Assembly: GCF_041320595.1 (NCBI RefSeq)
Contig: NZ_CP166625.1
Location: forward strand, 62,001 to 126,000
From: Pleomorphomonas sp. PLEO
Lineage (GTDB): Bacteria; Pseudomonadota; Alphaproteobacteria; Rhizobiales; Pleomorphomonadaceae
Direction of reading: 5' to 3'
DNA length: 64,000 nt
Positions within the stretch are counted from its first letter, which is position 1, and the number at the start of each line of letters is the position of its first letter. Shown one piece after another: positions 26,265-37,475 of the stretch. Under the pieces are notes generated by a model. That model was not told the DNA's origin. It saw only the letters and a program-made list of their open reading frames with translations, and searched no databases. The position numbers and the translations under genes are program-made.

Positions 26265-27945
26265 TGATCGGTACGCCCCGACTCGGGCGCTGTGCGAATC
26301 CGTTCCCTTTATCCTGCGCCCCGCACTGTACGTTGCGATTTTCGTTTTGACGTCGGCATTGCTCGTCGTCGCCGTTCGTATTCCGCCGATTCTCGATTTC
26401 CCCAACCATTTCGAGCGCATCTTCCTGATTTCAGGCGGCATCGAGCAGCCATTCTTTCACGATGCCTATGCGCTTGATTGGAGCCGGGCCCGCACCAACA
26501 TCGGAATAGATCTGCTGGCCTATTGGATCGGTCCACTGATTGGACTGGAACTGTTGGCTCGCTCCCTTCTTTTCTTGGCTATTGTCTTACCTCCGATCGG
26601 CGCCATCGCTCTCAACCGCCGCATCTTCGGCGGAGAGCATCCATTTCACGTAGCGATTCTATTCCTGGCCTGGTCGACCACACTGATCGGCGGCTTCATA
26701 AACTTCCAGATTGGCCTCGGTCTTGCTCTTCTGTTTGCCCTCGTTGATCTTCAGATCGGGCGGCATCGCCTCATCCTCATCAACCTTTGGCGCATGGTCG
26801 CCTGCTTCCTGCTGACGCTCGACCACATCTTCGCCGCAGGCTTCTATCTGGTGCTATCGGCAGGTCTTGAGTTGCCGGCACAGTTTCACGATTTCACCGA
26901 CCGCCGCCTCCTCCGAGCCTCAGCTAAGAGAATCACCCTCGCCGCGGCGGCGGGTCTTGTCCCGATCGCCGGTCTCGTTCTCAGTGCCAGCGGATTGCCG
27001 GGTGATGATCAGGGCAACGTTTTTAACTGGAACACACCGCTTCTTGCGCTCTCAAATTTCCTCAGTGCCATCACATCCTATTTCACGCCTGCGGACGTTT
27101 TCCTGTTCGTTCCGATTGTCGTTATCATCGTAGAAGCGCGTAGCCGTCGGAAGATTCGCTTTCATGCCGGGCTCCTTGTTTCGGTTGCCTTTCTTCTCGT
27201 TTTGTCGATGGTCGCGCCACGCCACGCGATGGGCACCGGCTGGATAAGCTGGCGCTTTCCGATCATGACTCTGCTCGCTGGCGCAGCCGCCATCCGCCCA
27301 TTTCCAGATGCTACCGGACCTACGCGCAGATGGTTCATCGCGGGGGCAGCCGCAGCGGTCTTTGTCAGGACCATCGTCATTGCTCTGGTTTGGTGGCAAG
27401 GCGCCCAAGATGCCACGGCCGTGCAACGCGTCCTCGCCGTCTTGCCGCCGCACCGCAATGTTCTTCCCGTTGGCCATTTTCCCGAACAATGGGCAGGCTG
27501 GCGTCATGCCAGCCGTTATTTCTTCTGGGGCCAGGACACCATCCGCCATTTGCCGACGCTTGCAACATCCGACGCAGGTGCCTTTGTGCCCACCCTATTC
27601 ACGGCTGTCGGCAAGCAGCCTTTGATGGTGATGGGCGGCTTCCGCGATATTTCCGTGCCCGAGGGCAATCTTGTGTCCGTGGGGGCTCTATTTTGCGAAA
27701 GCTTGTGGAGTTCTTATTTGCCTTTCACACCCTACCTCGCGAACTGGAGGCGACGCTTCGATTATGTTTTGGTCGTCAATGCGGATCTCCCGGACATGTA
27801 TGTCGGCTCGAACCTGCCGGATGGTCTGGTCAAAATTGCCGATGCCGGTTTTGCCGCTCTCTACGCGATAGACAAAACGGATACACATCCCCGGTTCGCA
27901 CAGAAGGCGCAGTGCCCTGCCCCCCAGCCTAGCAACGACAAGTGA
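26257..27945 (+). CDS. Polytopic membrane protein, putative GT-C-type transferase
   Basis: I do not recognise a named family. The 562-residue product has about 10 hydrophobic segments and a first extracytoplasmic loop with the acidic motif ILDFPNHFER just after span 1, in the position where GT-C enzymes carry their catalytic Asp. A soluble C-terminal part of about 150 residues (PVGHFPEQWAGWRHASRYFF onward) follows the last span. ATG 26257 overlaps the stop of the GT2 gene; in-frame starts at 26215 and 26230 would lengthen the overlap. By position it is a GtrC-like partner that moves the polyprenol-linked sugar onto an envelope acceptor. Composition is somewhat less GC-rich than its neighbours. 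Confidence 0.6.
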   Translation: MIDDRYAPTRALCESVPFILRPALYVAIFVLTSALLVVAVRIPPILDFPNHFERIFLISGGIEQPFFHDAYALDWSRARTNIGIDLLAYWIGPLIGLELLARSLLFLAIVLPPIGAIALNRRIFGGEHPFHVAILFLAWSTTLIGGFINFQIGLGLALLFALVDLQIGRHRLILINLWRMVACFLLTLDHIFAAGFYLVLSAGLELPAQFHDFTDRRLLRASAKRITLAAAAGLVPIAGLVLSASGLPGDDQGNVFNWNTPLLALSNFLSAITSYFTPADVFLFVPIVVIIVEARSRRKIRFHAGLLVSVAFLLVLSMVAPRHAMGTGWISWRFPIMTLLAGAAAIRPFPDATGPTRRWFIAGAAAAVFVRTIVIALVWWQGAQDATAVQRVLAVLPPHRNVLPVGHFPEQWAGWRHASRYFFWGQDTIRHLPTLATSDAGAFVPTLFTAVGKQPLMVMGGFRDISVPEGNLVSVGALFCESLWSSYLPFTPYLANWRRRFDYVLVVNADLPDMYVGSNLPDGLVKIADAGFAALYAIDKTDTHPRFAQKAQCPAPQPSNDK

Positions 27946-28006
27946 CCGACTCGCTGAAGAAGCCTCCTTTTCTCGCGGCAACCGCTCTGCAAGCCCCTCC
28001 AGCTTC

Positions 28007-28035
28007 TTGCGTCGCCTTCGCCGGCAACCTATATA
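28007..28035 (+). promoter_or_regulatory. Candidate promoter of dnaK
   Basis: TTGCGT at 28007-28012, 17-base spacer, TATATA at 28030-28035. CTTGCG with ACCTATAT can also be read as a poor sigma-32 promoter, but the standard CTTGAA/CCCCAT boxes are not matched. A hairpin CGGGGA/TTCCCCG-type follows at 28047-28060. Confidence 0.5.
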
Positions 28036-28161
28036 CCGGCCGAATTCGGGGAGTTCCCCGGTCAGCATTCAACATGAAAAACGGGGACCGGCCGGGGATC
28101 CGGCGTCACGCCGAATGCCTCGCAAGGGGGTTCGGACGGTCTGCCTGAACGGAGTGACGAA

Positions 28162-30063
<1,902 letters not shown>

Positions 30064-30084
30064 GGCCGGGCTTCTTGCGCATCC

Positions 30085-30112
30085 GGCTCCCCGGTTGAGT
30101 AATCGGGGAGCC
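30085..30112 (+). terminator. Hairpin between dnaK and dnaJ
   Basis: A perfect 9-bp stem GGCTCCCCG/CGGGGAGCC with a ten-base loop and no T-run. It is more likely an attenuator or mRNA-stabilising stem that makes dnaK more abundant than dnaJ than a full terminator. Confidence 0.6.
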
Positions 30113-30171
30113 ATTCCCTGTTCAGAATGGACGGAAGGCGCCGTCCGTTCCCGCGCACCTCGGGACAAACG

Positions 30172-31301
30172 ATGGCCAAACGCGACTATTACGACGTGCT
30201 GGGCATTCCCCGCGACGCCGACGAGAAGACGCTGAAAAGCGCCTTCCGTAAGCTCGCCATGCAGCTGCATCCGGACAAGAATCCGGGAGATGCCACCGCC
30301 GAGGCCCGCTTCAAGGAAGCCAATGAGGCCTACGAGGTCCTAAAGGACCCGCAAAAGAAGGCCGCCTACGACCGCTTCGGGCACGCCGCTTTTGAGAATG
30401 GCATGGGCGGACGCGGCGCGGACGCCGGCTTTGGCTCCTCAATGGCCGACATTTTTGACGATATTTTCGGCGAGTTCATGGGCGGTGGCCGACGTAGCCG
30501 ACCCAACGGCCGCGAGCGCGGTGCCGACCTTCGCTACAATCTCGATATCACTTTGGAAGAGGCTTTCGCCGGCAAGACCGTCGAGATCCACGTTCCCACG
30601 TCGATTACCTGCGTCAAGTGTTCAGGCACCGGCGCCAAACCAGGTACCAGCCCACAGACTTGCCGCACCTGTGGCGGCATAGGCAAGGTCAGGGCGAGCC
30701 AGGGCTTCTTCACCATCGAGCGGACCTGCCCCACCTGCCAGGGCCGTGGCGAGACCATTGCCAGCCCGTGCGATGCCTGCTCGGGGACTGGACGCACCAC
30801 GCAGGAGCGGACGCTCTCGGTGAACGTTCCCGCTGGCATTGAGGATGGCACGCGTATTCGTCTCTCCGGCGAGGGGGAGGCCGGCCTCAGGGGGGACCGC
30901 CCGGCGATCTCTACATCTTCATTTCGCTCCGGCCGCACGCCTTCTTCCAGCGTGATGGCGCCGATCTCCACTGCCGTGTGCCGATCTCCATGACAACGGC
31001 AACACTCGGCGGAGAATTCGAGGTACCAACGATCGATGGCAGCAAGACCAAGGTGCGCGTGCCAGAGGGTACGCAAACCGGTAAGCAGTTCCGTCTGAAA
31101 TCGAAGGGAATGCCCGTTCTGCGATCCCGTGACGTTGGCGACATGTACATCAACGTCATGGTTGAGACGCCGCAACGCCTGACGCGGCGGCAGCGCGAGC
31201 TCCTCGAGGAGTTCGAGCGCGAATCGTCGGGGGAGAATAATCCCGAATCTGCCGGTTTCTTCGCGCGCGTTCGCGATTTCTTCGATAATCTAGGCAGTTG
31301 A
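30172..31301 (+). CDS. dnaJ: Co-chaperone DnaJ (Hsp40), interrupted by a one-base frameshift
   Basis: Stimulates DnaK ATPase and delivers substrates. The J domain (1-70) has the HPD motif in LHPDKNPGD, followed by a Gly/Phe-rich stretch, then four zinc motifs ([32 protein letters not shown]) and the C-terminal substrate domains. After GEGEAGLRG the frame shifts and stops at 30993. The rest ([32 protein letters not shown] to FFDNLGS) is intact in the next frame to 31301. One extra G in the run at 30890-30895 restores a 376-residue protein, the normal length. Start is ATG 30172 ([11 protein letters not shown]). Confidence 0.9.
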
Positions 31302-31377
31302 GCCGCCGCCGCCAAAATCTCGACAGGGCGCGGAAAAGTGCGCGCCAGACGGTTTTGCTGTCGAAGTGGAGATTGGG

Positions 31378-31995
31378 ATGTTCGTGCACCGACTGCGGGA
31401 TGAGGCGATGACCGAGGCGCGTCGCGTGCGCTACCACTGTTCGGAAGAGCTGAAATTTCTGAAGACCTGGGCGACGAAGCCGCTCACCACCGGCGCGGTA
31501 AGTCCGTCGGGACGCTGGCTTGCCCGCGCCATGGCGGCGCCGGTGGATCTCGCTTGGGAAGGAACAGTGGTCGAACTGGGGCCGGGCACCGGAGCGGTTA
31601 CCGCCGCGCTTCTCAAGCGCGGTGTCGCTCCAGAGCGTCTCCTCGCCGTGGAGTATAATCCCGACTTCGCCGAGCACATCCGTGGCCGCTTTCCAGGCCT
31701 CCGCGTGACGGTTGGCGATGCTTATGAGTTTGCCGACACGCTGAGATATGCCGGCATCACCAAGGTGGCCGCCGTCGTGTCGTCATTGCCGCTGTTTACC
31801 CAGCCGCCGCTTCGCCGCAGGCATCTCATCGAGCAGGCTATGGCCGTGCTGGAACCCGGTCGGCCATTCATTCAGTTTTCCTACGCGCTGGTACCGCCGG
31901 TTCCCGCCGACGCCGGGAATTGGACGCTCGACGTCAGTGGTTGGATCGTCCGCAATCTGCCACCAGCCCGCGTGTGGACCTACCGCAAGGCGTGA
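31378..31995 (+). CDS. pmtA: Phosphatidylethanolamine N-methyltransferase (PmtA type)
   Basis: A 205-residue SAM-dependent methyltransferase of the soluble bacterial PmtA class, which converts phosphatidylethanolamine stepwise to phosphatidylcholine. It shows KPLTTGAVSPSGRWLARAM at the N-terminus, the SAM loop VVELGPGTGAVTAALL, and VVSSLPLFTQPP. In rhizobia pmtA commonly follows dnaJ, as here. ATG 31378 has GGAG at a 6-base distance; GTG 31366 is also in frame. Phosphatidylcholine is a membrane lipid typical of alphaproteobacteria that associate with eukaryotes, but is not restricted to them. Confidence 0.85.
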   Translation: MFVHRLRDEAMTEARRVRYHCSEELKFLKTWATKPLTTGAVSPSGRWLARAMAAPVDLAWEGTVVELGPGTGAVTAALLKRGVAPERLLAVEYNPDFAEHIRGRFPGLRVTVGDAYEFADTLRYAGITKVAAVVSSLPLFTQPPLRRRHLIEQAMAVLEPGRPFIQFSYALVPPVPADAGNWTLDVSGWIVRNLPPARVWTYRKA

Positions 31996-32004
31996 AACGG
32001 TCAA

Positions 32005-32535
32005 TCAGGCCTCTTCACGCGTAACCGATTCGGTCGCGGACGTCTCTCGATCTGCCGGGCAGGCTGCCTCAAAACAGCAATTGCACTGAGTCCGAGCGCA
32101 CATTCGGCAAAGACGGCGGCGATCATATCCACGCGCCGTGTGGTCACGCATCATCCGGTCAACAAGCCGGTCCAGCAGAACTTGCTCCTCGGCTGAGAGA
32201 CTGGCCAGAAAGCCGCTGCTTACGGCGAGACGGCGGTCCTGAAGCCCGTCCGCCCGTCGCCGGCCAGCCGGCGTAATTTCGACCAGCACCTCGCGGCCAA
32301 CCCGGCGGCGCCGATGCAGCAGGCCATCCGTCTCCAGCCGATCAATGAGGCGGACGGTCGCCGAATGGGTGAGGCCGACGATAGCGGCTATCTCGCCAAT
32401 GCTCGCTGGGGGATTGTTGGCGGCGGAGATCAGCGCGGCGACGGCCGTCGGCGCAAGGTCGTCATCTGCGGAAAGCGTAACATCTGTGACGGCTAGCGAC
32501 AGGGCAGCGAACTTGTTTGGCAAATGGATGTCCAC
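32005..32535 (-). CDS. MarR-family regulator with a cysteine-rich C-terminal tail
   Basis: A 176-residue winged-helix protein. Residues about 25-130 are a MarR domain (SIGEIAAIVGLTHSATVRLI, RLETDGLLHRRRRVGREVLV wing, LDRLVDRMMRD). The tail CRMCARTQCNCCFEAAC holds six cysteines in 17 residues (143-159), which suggests metal binding or thiol sensing; relatives with a C-terminal CRxC...CP motif exist. The start is GTG 32535 after a G-rich site. It is convergent with pmtA (9-base gap) and divergent from lepA across a gap containing a long dyad. Target and ligand are unknown. Confidence 0.82.
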   Translation of the reverse strand: MDIHLPNKFAALSLAVTDVTLSADDDLAPTAVAALISAANNPPASIGEIAAIVGLTHSATVRLIDRLETDGLLHRRRRVGREVLVEITPAGRRRADGLQDRRLAVSSGFLASLSAEEQVLLDRLVDRMMRDHTARGYDRRRLCRMCARTQCNCCFEAACPADRETSATESVTREEA

Positions 32536-32658
32536 GTATTCCCCCGCCCTTCCTGATATTCGTCCCCGTCTCCAGGCGACGCTTGCATCTCGAAACTCGA
32601 TCCGCTTCTCATTGATAAACGAACGCGACAGCGTACACCGCTCCTAAAAACACTTATC

Positions 32659-32698
32659 GCGGTAATGACATATGCCGGCGGGTCACCATCATTACCGC
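32659..32698. promoter_or_regulatory. Perfect 10-bp inverted repeat in the marR-lepA gap
   Basis: GCGGTAATGA (32659-32668) and TCATTACCGC (32689-32698) form a perfect inverted repeat with 20 bases between; half-site centres are 30 bp apart, about three helical turns. It is a good candidate operator for the divergent MarR protein. Confidence 0.5.
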
Positions 32699-32773
32699 CG
32701 GGAGGCGGAAAACCTTGCGTTCGGGAGATGGCGGGTGCTTGGCGGTGGCCCAGGGGAGTGGTATTAGCCGCCC

Positions 32774-34579
32774 ATGACGACACAGCTGCTCTCCCATATC
32801 CGCAACTTCGCCATCATCGCCCACATCGATCACGGTAAGTCGACGCTCGCCGACCGCCTGATCCAGACGACGGGCACCGTCGCCCAGCGCGACATGAAGG
32901 AACAGATCCTCGATTCGATGGATATCGAGCGCGAGCGCGGCATCACCATCAAGGCGCAGACCGTCCGCCTCGCCTATAAGGCGAAGGATGGCGAGACCTA
33001 CACGCTCAATCTGATGGACACGCCAGGCCACGTCGACTTCGCCTACGAGGTCAGTCGCTCGCTCGCCGCCTGCGAAGGGTCGCTGCTCGTCGTGGACGCC
33101 AGCCAGGGCGTCGAGGCGCAAACGCTCGCCAACGTCTATCAGGCAATCGACAACAACCATGAGATCGTGCCGATCCTCAACAAGGTTGACTTGCCGGCCG
33201 CCGAGCCCGAGCGCGTCAAAAGCCAGATCGAGGACGTGATCGGGCTCGACGCTTCGAATGCCGTGGAGATCTCGGCCAAGACTGGTCTCAATATCGAAGG
33301 CGTGCTGGAGGCGATCGTCCAACGCCTGCCACCGCCCAAGGGCGATCCGGACGCGCCGCTGAAAGCGCTGCTGGTGGATAGCTGGTATGACGCCTACCTC
33401 GGCGTCATCGTGCTGGTTCGCATCATCGACGGCGTGCTCCAGAAGGGCATGAAAGTGCGGATGATGCGCGCCGGTGCCGTCTACGAAGTAGAGCGCGTCG
33501 GCTACATGACGCCGAAGCTCGCACTCTGCGACAGGCTGGAGGCCGGCGAAATCGGCGTCATCACCGCTTCGATCAAAGAGGTGGCCGATACCGCCGTCGG
33601 CGACACGATCACCGACGAGCGGCGGCAGACCGCCGAACCGTTGCCCGGCTTCCGCCCGGCACAGCCGGTGGTGTTCTGCGGCCTGTTCCCGGTCGATGCG
33701 GCCAACTTCGAAGACTTGCGCGCCGCCGTCGGCAAGCTGCGCCTCAACGACGCCAGCTTCTCCTTCGAGATGGAAACCTCGGCCGCCCTCGGCTTCGGCT
33801 TCCGCTGCGGCTTCCTCGGCCTCCTGCATCTCGAAATCATCCAAGAGCGGCTCGAGCGCGAGTTCAACCTCGACCTGATCGCCACGGCGCCATCAGTCAT
33901 CTACAAGATGCGCCTTACCGACGGCACGGATATCGAGCTGCACAACCCTGCCGACATGCCGGAGGTGACGCGCATCGTCGAGATCGCCGAGCCATGGATT
34001 CGCGCCTCGATCATGACGCCGGACGACTATCTCGGCGCCATTCTGAAGCTCTGCCAGGATCGACGCGGCCTGCAGGTCGACCTCTCCTACGTCGGCAGCC
34101 GCGCCATCGTGCAATACGATCTGCCGCTCAACGAGGTGGTGTTCGATTTTTACGACCGGCTGAAGTCGATCTCCAAAGGCTATGCCTCGTTCGACTACCA
34201 CCTCAGCGAATATCGCGAGGGCGACCTCGTCCGGATGCAAATCCTCGTCAACGCCGAGCCGGTCGACGCGCTTTCCGTGCTCGTCCACCGCAGCCAGGCG
34301 GATCGTCGGGGCCGGGCGATGTGCGAAAAGCTGAAGGACCTCATTCCGCAGCACATGTTCCAGATCCCGATCCAGGCGGCGATCGGCGGCAAGATCATCG
34401 CTCGCGAGACCATTCGGGCGCTCCGCAAGGATGTGCTTGCCAAGTGCTACGGCGGCGACGTGACGCGCAAACGCAAGCTCTTGGACAAGCAGAAGGAAGG
34501 CAAGAAGCGCCTTCGCCAGTTCGGCAAGGTGGAGATTCCGCAGGAAGCCTTCATCGCAGCGCTGAAAATGGACGATTGA
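32774..34579 (+). CDS. lepA: Elongation factor 4 (LepA), ribosome back-translocase GTPase
   Basis: A 601-residue translational GTPase. G motifs are [23 protein letters not shown] and NKVD. Domains II, III and V of the EF-G type follow ([21 protein letters not shown] is a LepA signature), and the LepA-specific C-terminal domain ends [20 protein letters not shown] and [22 protein letters not shown] 32774 matches family starts ([20 protein letters not shown]). Confidence 0.97.
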   Translation: MTTQLLSHIRNFAIIAHIDHGKSTLADRLIQTTGTVAQRDMKEQILDSMDIERERGITIKAQTVRLAYKAKDGETYTLNLMDTPGHVDFAYEVSRSLAACEGSLLVVDASQGVEAQTLANVYQAIDNNHEIVPILNKVDLPAAEPERVKSQIEDVIGLDASNAVEISAKTGLNIEGVLEAIVQRLPPPKGDPDAPLKALLVDSWYDAYLGVIVLVRIIDGVLQKGMKVRMMRAGAVYEVERVGYMTPKLALCDRLEAGEIGVITASIKEVADTAVGDTITDERRQTAEPLPGFRPAQPVVFCGLFPVDAANFEDLRAAVGKLRLNDASFSFEMETSAALGFGFRCGFLGLLHLEIIQERLEREFNLDLIATAPSVIYKMRLTDGTDIELHNPADMPEVTRIVEIAEPWIRASIMTPDDYLGAILKLCQDRRGLQVDLSYVGSRAIVQYDLPLNEVVFDFYDRLKSISKGYASFDYHLSEYREGDLVRMQILVNAEPVDALSVLVHRSQADRRGRAMCEKLKDLIPQHMFQIPIQAAIGGKIIARETIRALRKDVLAKCYGGDVTRKRKLLDKQKEGKKRLRQFGKVEIPQEAFIAALKMDD

Positions 34580-34624
34580 ACAGCGGCTTTTGAGGCAACG
34601 TCGCGCGCTTGACGCGTCTGCCGC

Positions 34625-34677
34625 CGGGCCGGCAATGTCCCCCGCCTTTGGCGGGGCCGTTCCGACATTGCCGCCCG
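34625..34677. repeat. Nested hairpin element downstream of lepA
   Basis: An outer stem GGCAATGTC/GACATTGCC (34631-34639 with 34664-34672) is extended by CGGGC/GCCCG (34625-34629 with 34673-34677) past one bulged base. Inside it sits a second perfect stem CCCCGCC/GGCGGGG (34640-34646 with 34650-34656). No T-run follows, and a separate terminator lies downstream. It resembles a REP-type element or a structured RNA. The remaining sequence to 34800 shows no gene. Confidence 0.6.
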
Positions 34678-34800
34678 AGGGCGACTATCCCCTCCTGGGG
34701 CCTACCTTCGACGCTAAACGCGAATAGGTGCGAACTCCAGTCCCATTTACGTGAAATCGCGTAGGGGGCGCGTTGTTGGCGGAAATAGTCTTAAGAAATG

Positions 34801-34833
34801 AAAAAGGGCGACCACTTGGGACGCCCTTTTTTT
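34801..34833. terminator. Bidirectional terminator between lepA and grpE
   Basis: A 10-bp stem AAAAAGGGCG/CGCCCTTTTT with an 11-base loop; T-run to 34833 on the plus strand and A-run on the other side give T-runs for both convergent transcripts. Confidence 0.9.
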
Positions 34834-34848
34834 CGGCGGTCTCCCCGC

Positions 34849-35469
34849 CTACACCGTCTTGTCGACCCGGTGGCCACTTTCGGGTGGCGTTTCCGGCTGG
34901 GCAGCCTCTTCGGCCGGCGCCGCCTTCGGGCCGCCCCGACCAACGCCAACGAGCGCTGGCCGCAGGACGCGCTCGCCGATCTTGAAGCCGACCTGCATCA
35001 CCTGCACCACCGTGCCGCTCGGCACGCTCTGATCTGGCACTTCGAACATCGCCTGATGGAAGTTGGGATCAAACTTCTCGCCTGCCGGATCGACGCGGCT
35101 GACGCCGTGCTTCTCAAGCGCCTTCACCAGCTCGCGCTCGGTCAGTTCGACGCCCTCGACCAGCGAGATCAGCGCTTCACCACCGTTGGCTCGCGCCTCG
35201 GCGTCGACGGCGGCGACCGCTCGGGTCAGGTTATCGGCGGCGCCGACGATGTCGCGCGCGAAATTGGTCACCGCATAAGTGCGGGCATCGGCAATCTCAC
35301 GCTCGGTGCGGCGGCGGAGGTTCTCCATGTCGGCGAGGGTACGAAGCAGTTGATCCTTGAGATCGCTCGCCTCCTTCTCGAGGGCGGCGATACGCTGAAG
35401 TCCCTGGTCAACCACTGGATCAAGTTCGGGAATGGTCGGTTCGGGAGTCTGTGCTGTCTCGTCTGCCAT
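34849..35469 (-). CDS. grpE: Nucleotide exchange factor GrpE
   Basis: Releases ADP from DnaK. The 206-residue protein has an N-terminal long coiled coil (LQRIAALEKEASDLKDQLLR, ADMENLRRRTEREI) and a C-terminal beta domain with the signature FDPNFHQAMFEVP...GTVVQVMQVGFKIGERVLRPA. GAGGAC lies just before ATG 35469. It follows hrcA by 106 bases on the same strand, the usual hrcA-grpE order. Confidence 0.96.
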   Translation of the reverse strand: MADETAQTPEPTIPELDPVVDQGLQRIAALEKEASDLKDQLLRTLADMENLRRRTEREIADARTYAVTNFARDIVGAADNLTRAVAAVDAEARANGGEALISLVEGVELTERELVKALEKHGVSRVDPAGEKFDPNFHQAMFEVPDQSVPSGTVVQVMQVGFKIGERVLRPALVGVGRGGPKAAPAEEAAQPETPPESGHRVDKTV

Positions 35470-35575
35470 CTTGTCCTCATATTCTCTCGGTGGCGGCGAC
35501 CGCCGCCAAACGTGCCCCGGATTTGATGGTTTCGGGAGCGAAAATCAACCCTTCGCCGCTGTTTCATTACCTGTG

Positions 35576-36640
35576 TCAGCCAAGGATGCGGCCAACGATG
35601 CGGGCCGTGTAGTCAACCATGGGCACAACGCGAGCGTAATTGAGCCGGGTCGGGCCGATGACGCCGACGACGCCGATCACCCGCGCCTCCGCATCTCGGT
35701 AAGGGGATACCACCAGCGACGACCCGGATAGGCCAAATAGCTTGTTTTCAGAGCCGATGAAGATGCGCACTCCCTCGCCGGCATCTGCAAGACCCAAAAG
35801 CTCGATCAAATCCTGGGAACTCTCAAGCTCATCGAAAAGGGCCCGGATGCGCTCGAGGTCCTCGGCGGCCCGCACGTCATCAAGAAGGTTGGCACGGCCA
35901 CGCACGATCAGAGACTGCGGCCGGCCGCCTGCAGCCTCTGACCAGGACGCCAGTCCGGCGTCGACAAGGCGAGCGGTCAAGGTATCCAGCTCGAGCTTAC
36001 GGGCGGCGCGCTGACGCTCGATTTCCGTGCGCGTCTCGTTGAGAGTTCGGCCACGGATATGGGCGTTAAGATAGGCAGCCGCCTCCTGCAGAGCCGATGC
36101 CGGCAGGTCTGGCGGCAGGTCGATCAGCCGATTCTCCACCGTTCCGTTATCGCCAACCAGCACGACGATGCCGCGCGTCGGTTCGATGCGGACGAATTCA
36201 ATGTGGCGGAGGCGCGGGTCGGCCTTCTGCGTCAGAACCACGCCGGCGCCGCGCGTCAGTCCGGACAGCGTCTGCGAGGCTTCCGTCAGGACATCTTCGA
36301 CGCTCTTGCCGGTACCCGACGCCTTGAGGCGTCCCTCGATCGCTGACCGATCCCCCTCGGCGAGATCGCCGATCTCCAGCATGGCATCGACGAAGAAGCG
36401 CAGACCGAGGTCGGTCGGCAATCTTCCAGCCGACGTGTGCGGTGCATAAAGAAGGCCCGCCGCCTCCAGATCGGACATGACATTGCGCACCGAGGCCGGC
36501 GAAAGCGGCGCGGCAAGCAGGCGCGCTATGTTGCGGCTGCCCACGGGATCGCCCGTGTCGAGATAGGCCTCGACGATGCGGCGAAAAATATCTCGCGACC
36601 GCGCGTCGAGCTCCCGCAAGCCTCCCTGTCCACCAGTCAT
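35576..36640 (-). CDS. hrcA: Heat-inducible transcription repressor HrcA
   Basis: A 354-residue winged-helix repressor that binds CIRCE elements, usually in front of groESL, and needs GroEL for activity. N-terminal part has [30 protein letters not shown] and [20 protein letters not shown], followed by [18 protein letters not shown]; the C-terminal GAF-like part ends [20 protein letters not shown]. The start is set at ATG 36640 ([12 protein letters not shown]); a GTG six bases upstream is possible. I found no CIRCE element near hrcA, grpE or dnaK, so its targets lie elsewhere. Confidence 0.95.
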   Translation of the reverse strand: MTGGQGGLRELDARSRDIFRRIVEAYLDTGDPVGSRNIARLLAAPLSPASVRNVMSDLEAAGLLYAPHTSAGRLPTDLGLRFFVDAMLEIGDLAEGDRSAIEGRLKASGTGKSVEDVLTEASQTLSGLTRGAGVVLTQKADPRLRHIEFVRIEPTRGIVVLVGDNGTVENRLIDLPPDLPASALQEAAAYLNAHIRGRTLNETRTEIERQRAARKLELDTLTARLVDAGLASWSEAAGGRPQSLIVRGRANLLDDVRAAEDLERIRALFDELESSQDLIELLGLADAGEGVRIFIGSENKLFGLSGSSLVVSPYRDAEARVIGVVGVIGPTRLNYARVVPMVDYTARIVGRILG

Positions 36641-36788
36641 CGCCACAATGCCAAAACTCCCTTCCGTCTTGGCTAATCTGGCCGCGCCGGCCCGGCGGCG
36701 CAAGTCCTGAAAGCTCTGCAGCTTGCCAAGAGTGGACGGCGCGGCCTGGGTTCTCGACAGCGGTCACCGGTCGGGATAAAGGGGGCCA

Positions 36789-37475
36789 ATGCTGACGCTT
36801 GCGCTCGACACCGCCAATGACCGGATCGCCATCGCCCTTGCAGGCGAGGGTCAGGCGATTGCGCGCTCGGAATCAATTTCCCGCGGCCATGCCGAACGGC
36901 TGTTCCCGCTGATCGACGAGGTGTTCGCGGCGGCGGATATCGAGATCGAACGCGTCGCGCGCATCGCAGTGAATGTCGGCCCTGGCAGCTTCACCGGCAT
37001 CCGCATTGCCGTAGCAGCGGCGCGCGGCCTCGGACTCGCACTGGGAATTCCCGTCGTCGGCATCGACGCCCTTTGTCTCATCGCGGCTTCGCTCGACGAA
37101 CCCGCGGATGGGCCGATACTTTCTGCCATCGATGCTCGACGCGGCGAGGTCTACGCCGCCCTCTATGGACCGAAGGGGGACGTGCTGGAGGCGCCGTTTG
37201 CCGCCGACGCGGAAACCGTGCTCACCCGCATCGGCAACCGCGCCACCGTCCTCGCCGGCTCAGGCGCGGCGATTCTCGCCCATCAGGCCGTCCTCTCCGG
37301 CCGGAGAGTACCACCGGTCGACGTCATGACGGCCACCGACCCCCTGGCACTTGCCCGGCTGGGCAGCCTCGCCGATCCAGCGAGCGCATTGCCCCGTCCG
37401 CTCTATCTCAGGGCGCCCGACGCCAAACCACAGCCACCCGTAGCCGGACTTCTCGCACAAGCCCCGACGCCATGA
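36789..37475 (+). CDS. tsaB: tRNA threonylcarbamoyladenosine synthesis protein TsaB
   Basis: Scaffold partner of TsaD in making t6A37 on ANN-decoding tRNAs. The 228-residue protein has the ASKHA-fold phosphate loop LALDTANDRIAIALA, RGHAERLFPLIDEVF and the signature VNVGPGSFTGIRIAVAAARG, with SAIDARRGEVYAALY. It is divergent from hrcA and its TGA overlaps the rimI ATG (ATGA). Confidence 0.95.
   Translation: MLTLALDTANDRIAIALAGEGQAIARSESISRGHAERLFPLIDEVFAAADIEIERVARIAVNVGPGSFTGIRIAVAAARGLGLALGIPVVGIDALCLIAASLDEPADGPILSAIDARRGEVYAALYGPKGDVLEAPFAADAETVLTRIGNRATVLAGSGAAILAHQAVLSGRRVPPVDVMTATDPLALARLGSLADPASALPRPLYLRAPDAKPQPPVAGLLAQAPTP

Noticed and set aside
28007-28060. Heat-shock (sigma-32) promoter or CIRCE element before dnaK
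   Set aside because: The boxes fit sigma-70 better, and the nearby hairpin does not match the CIRCE inverted repeat.
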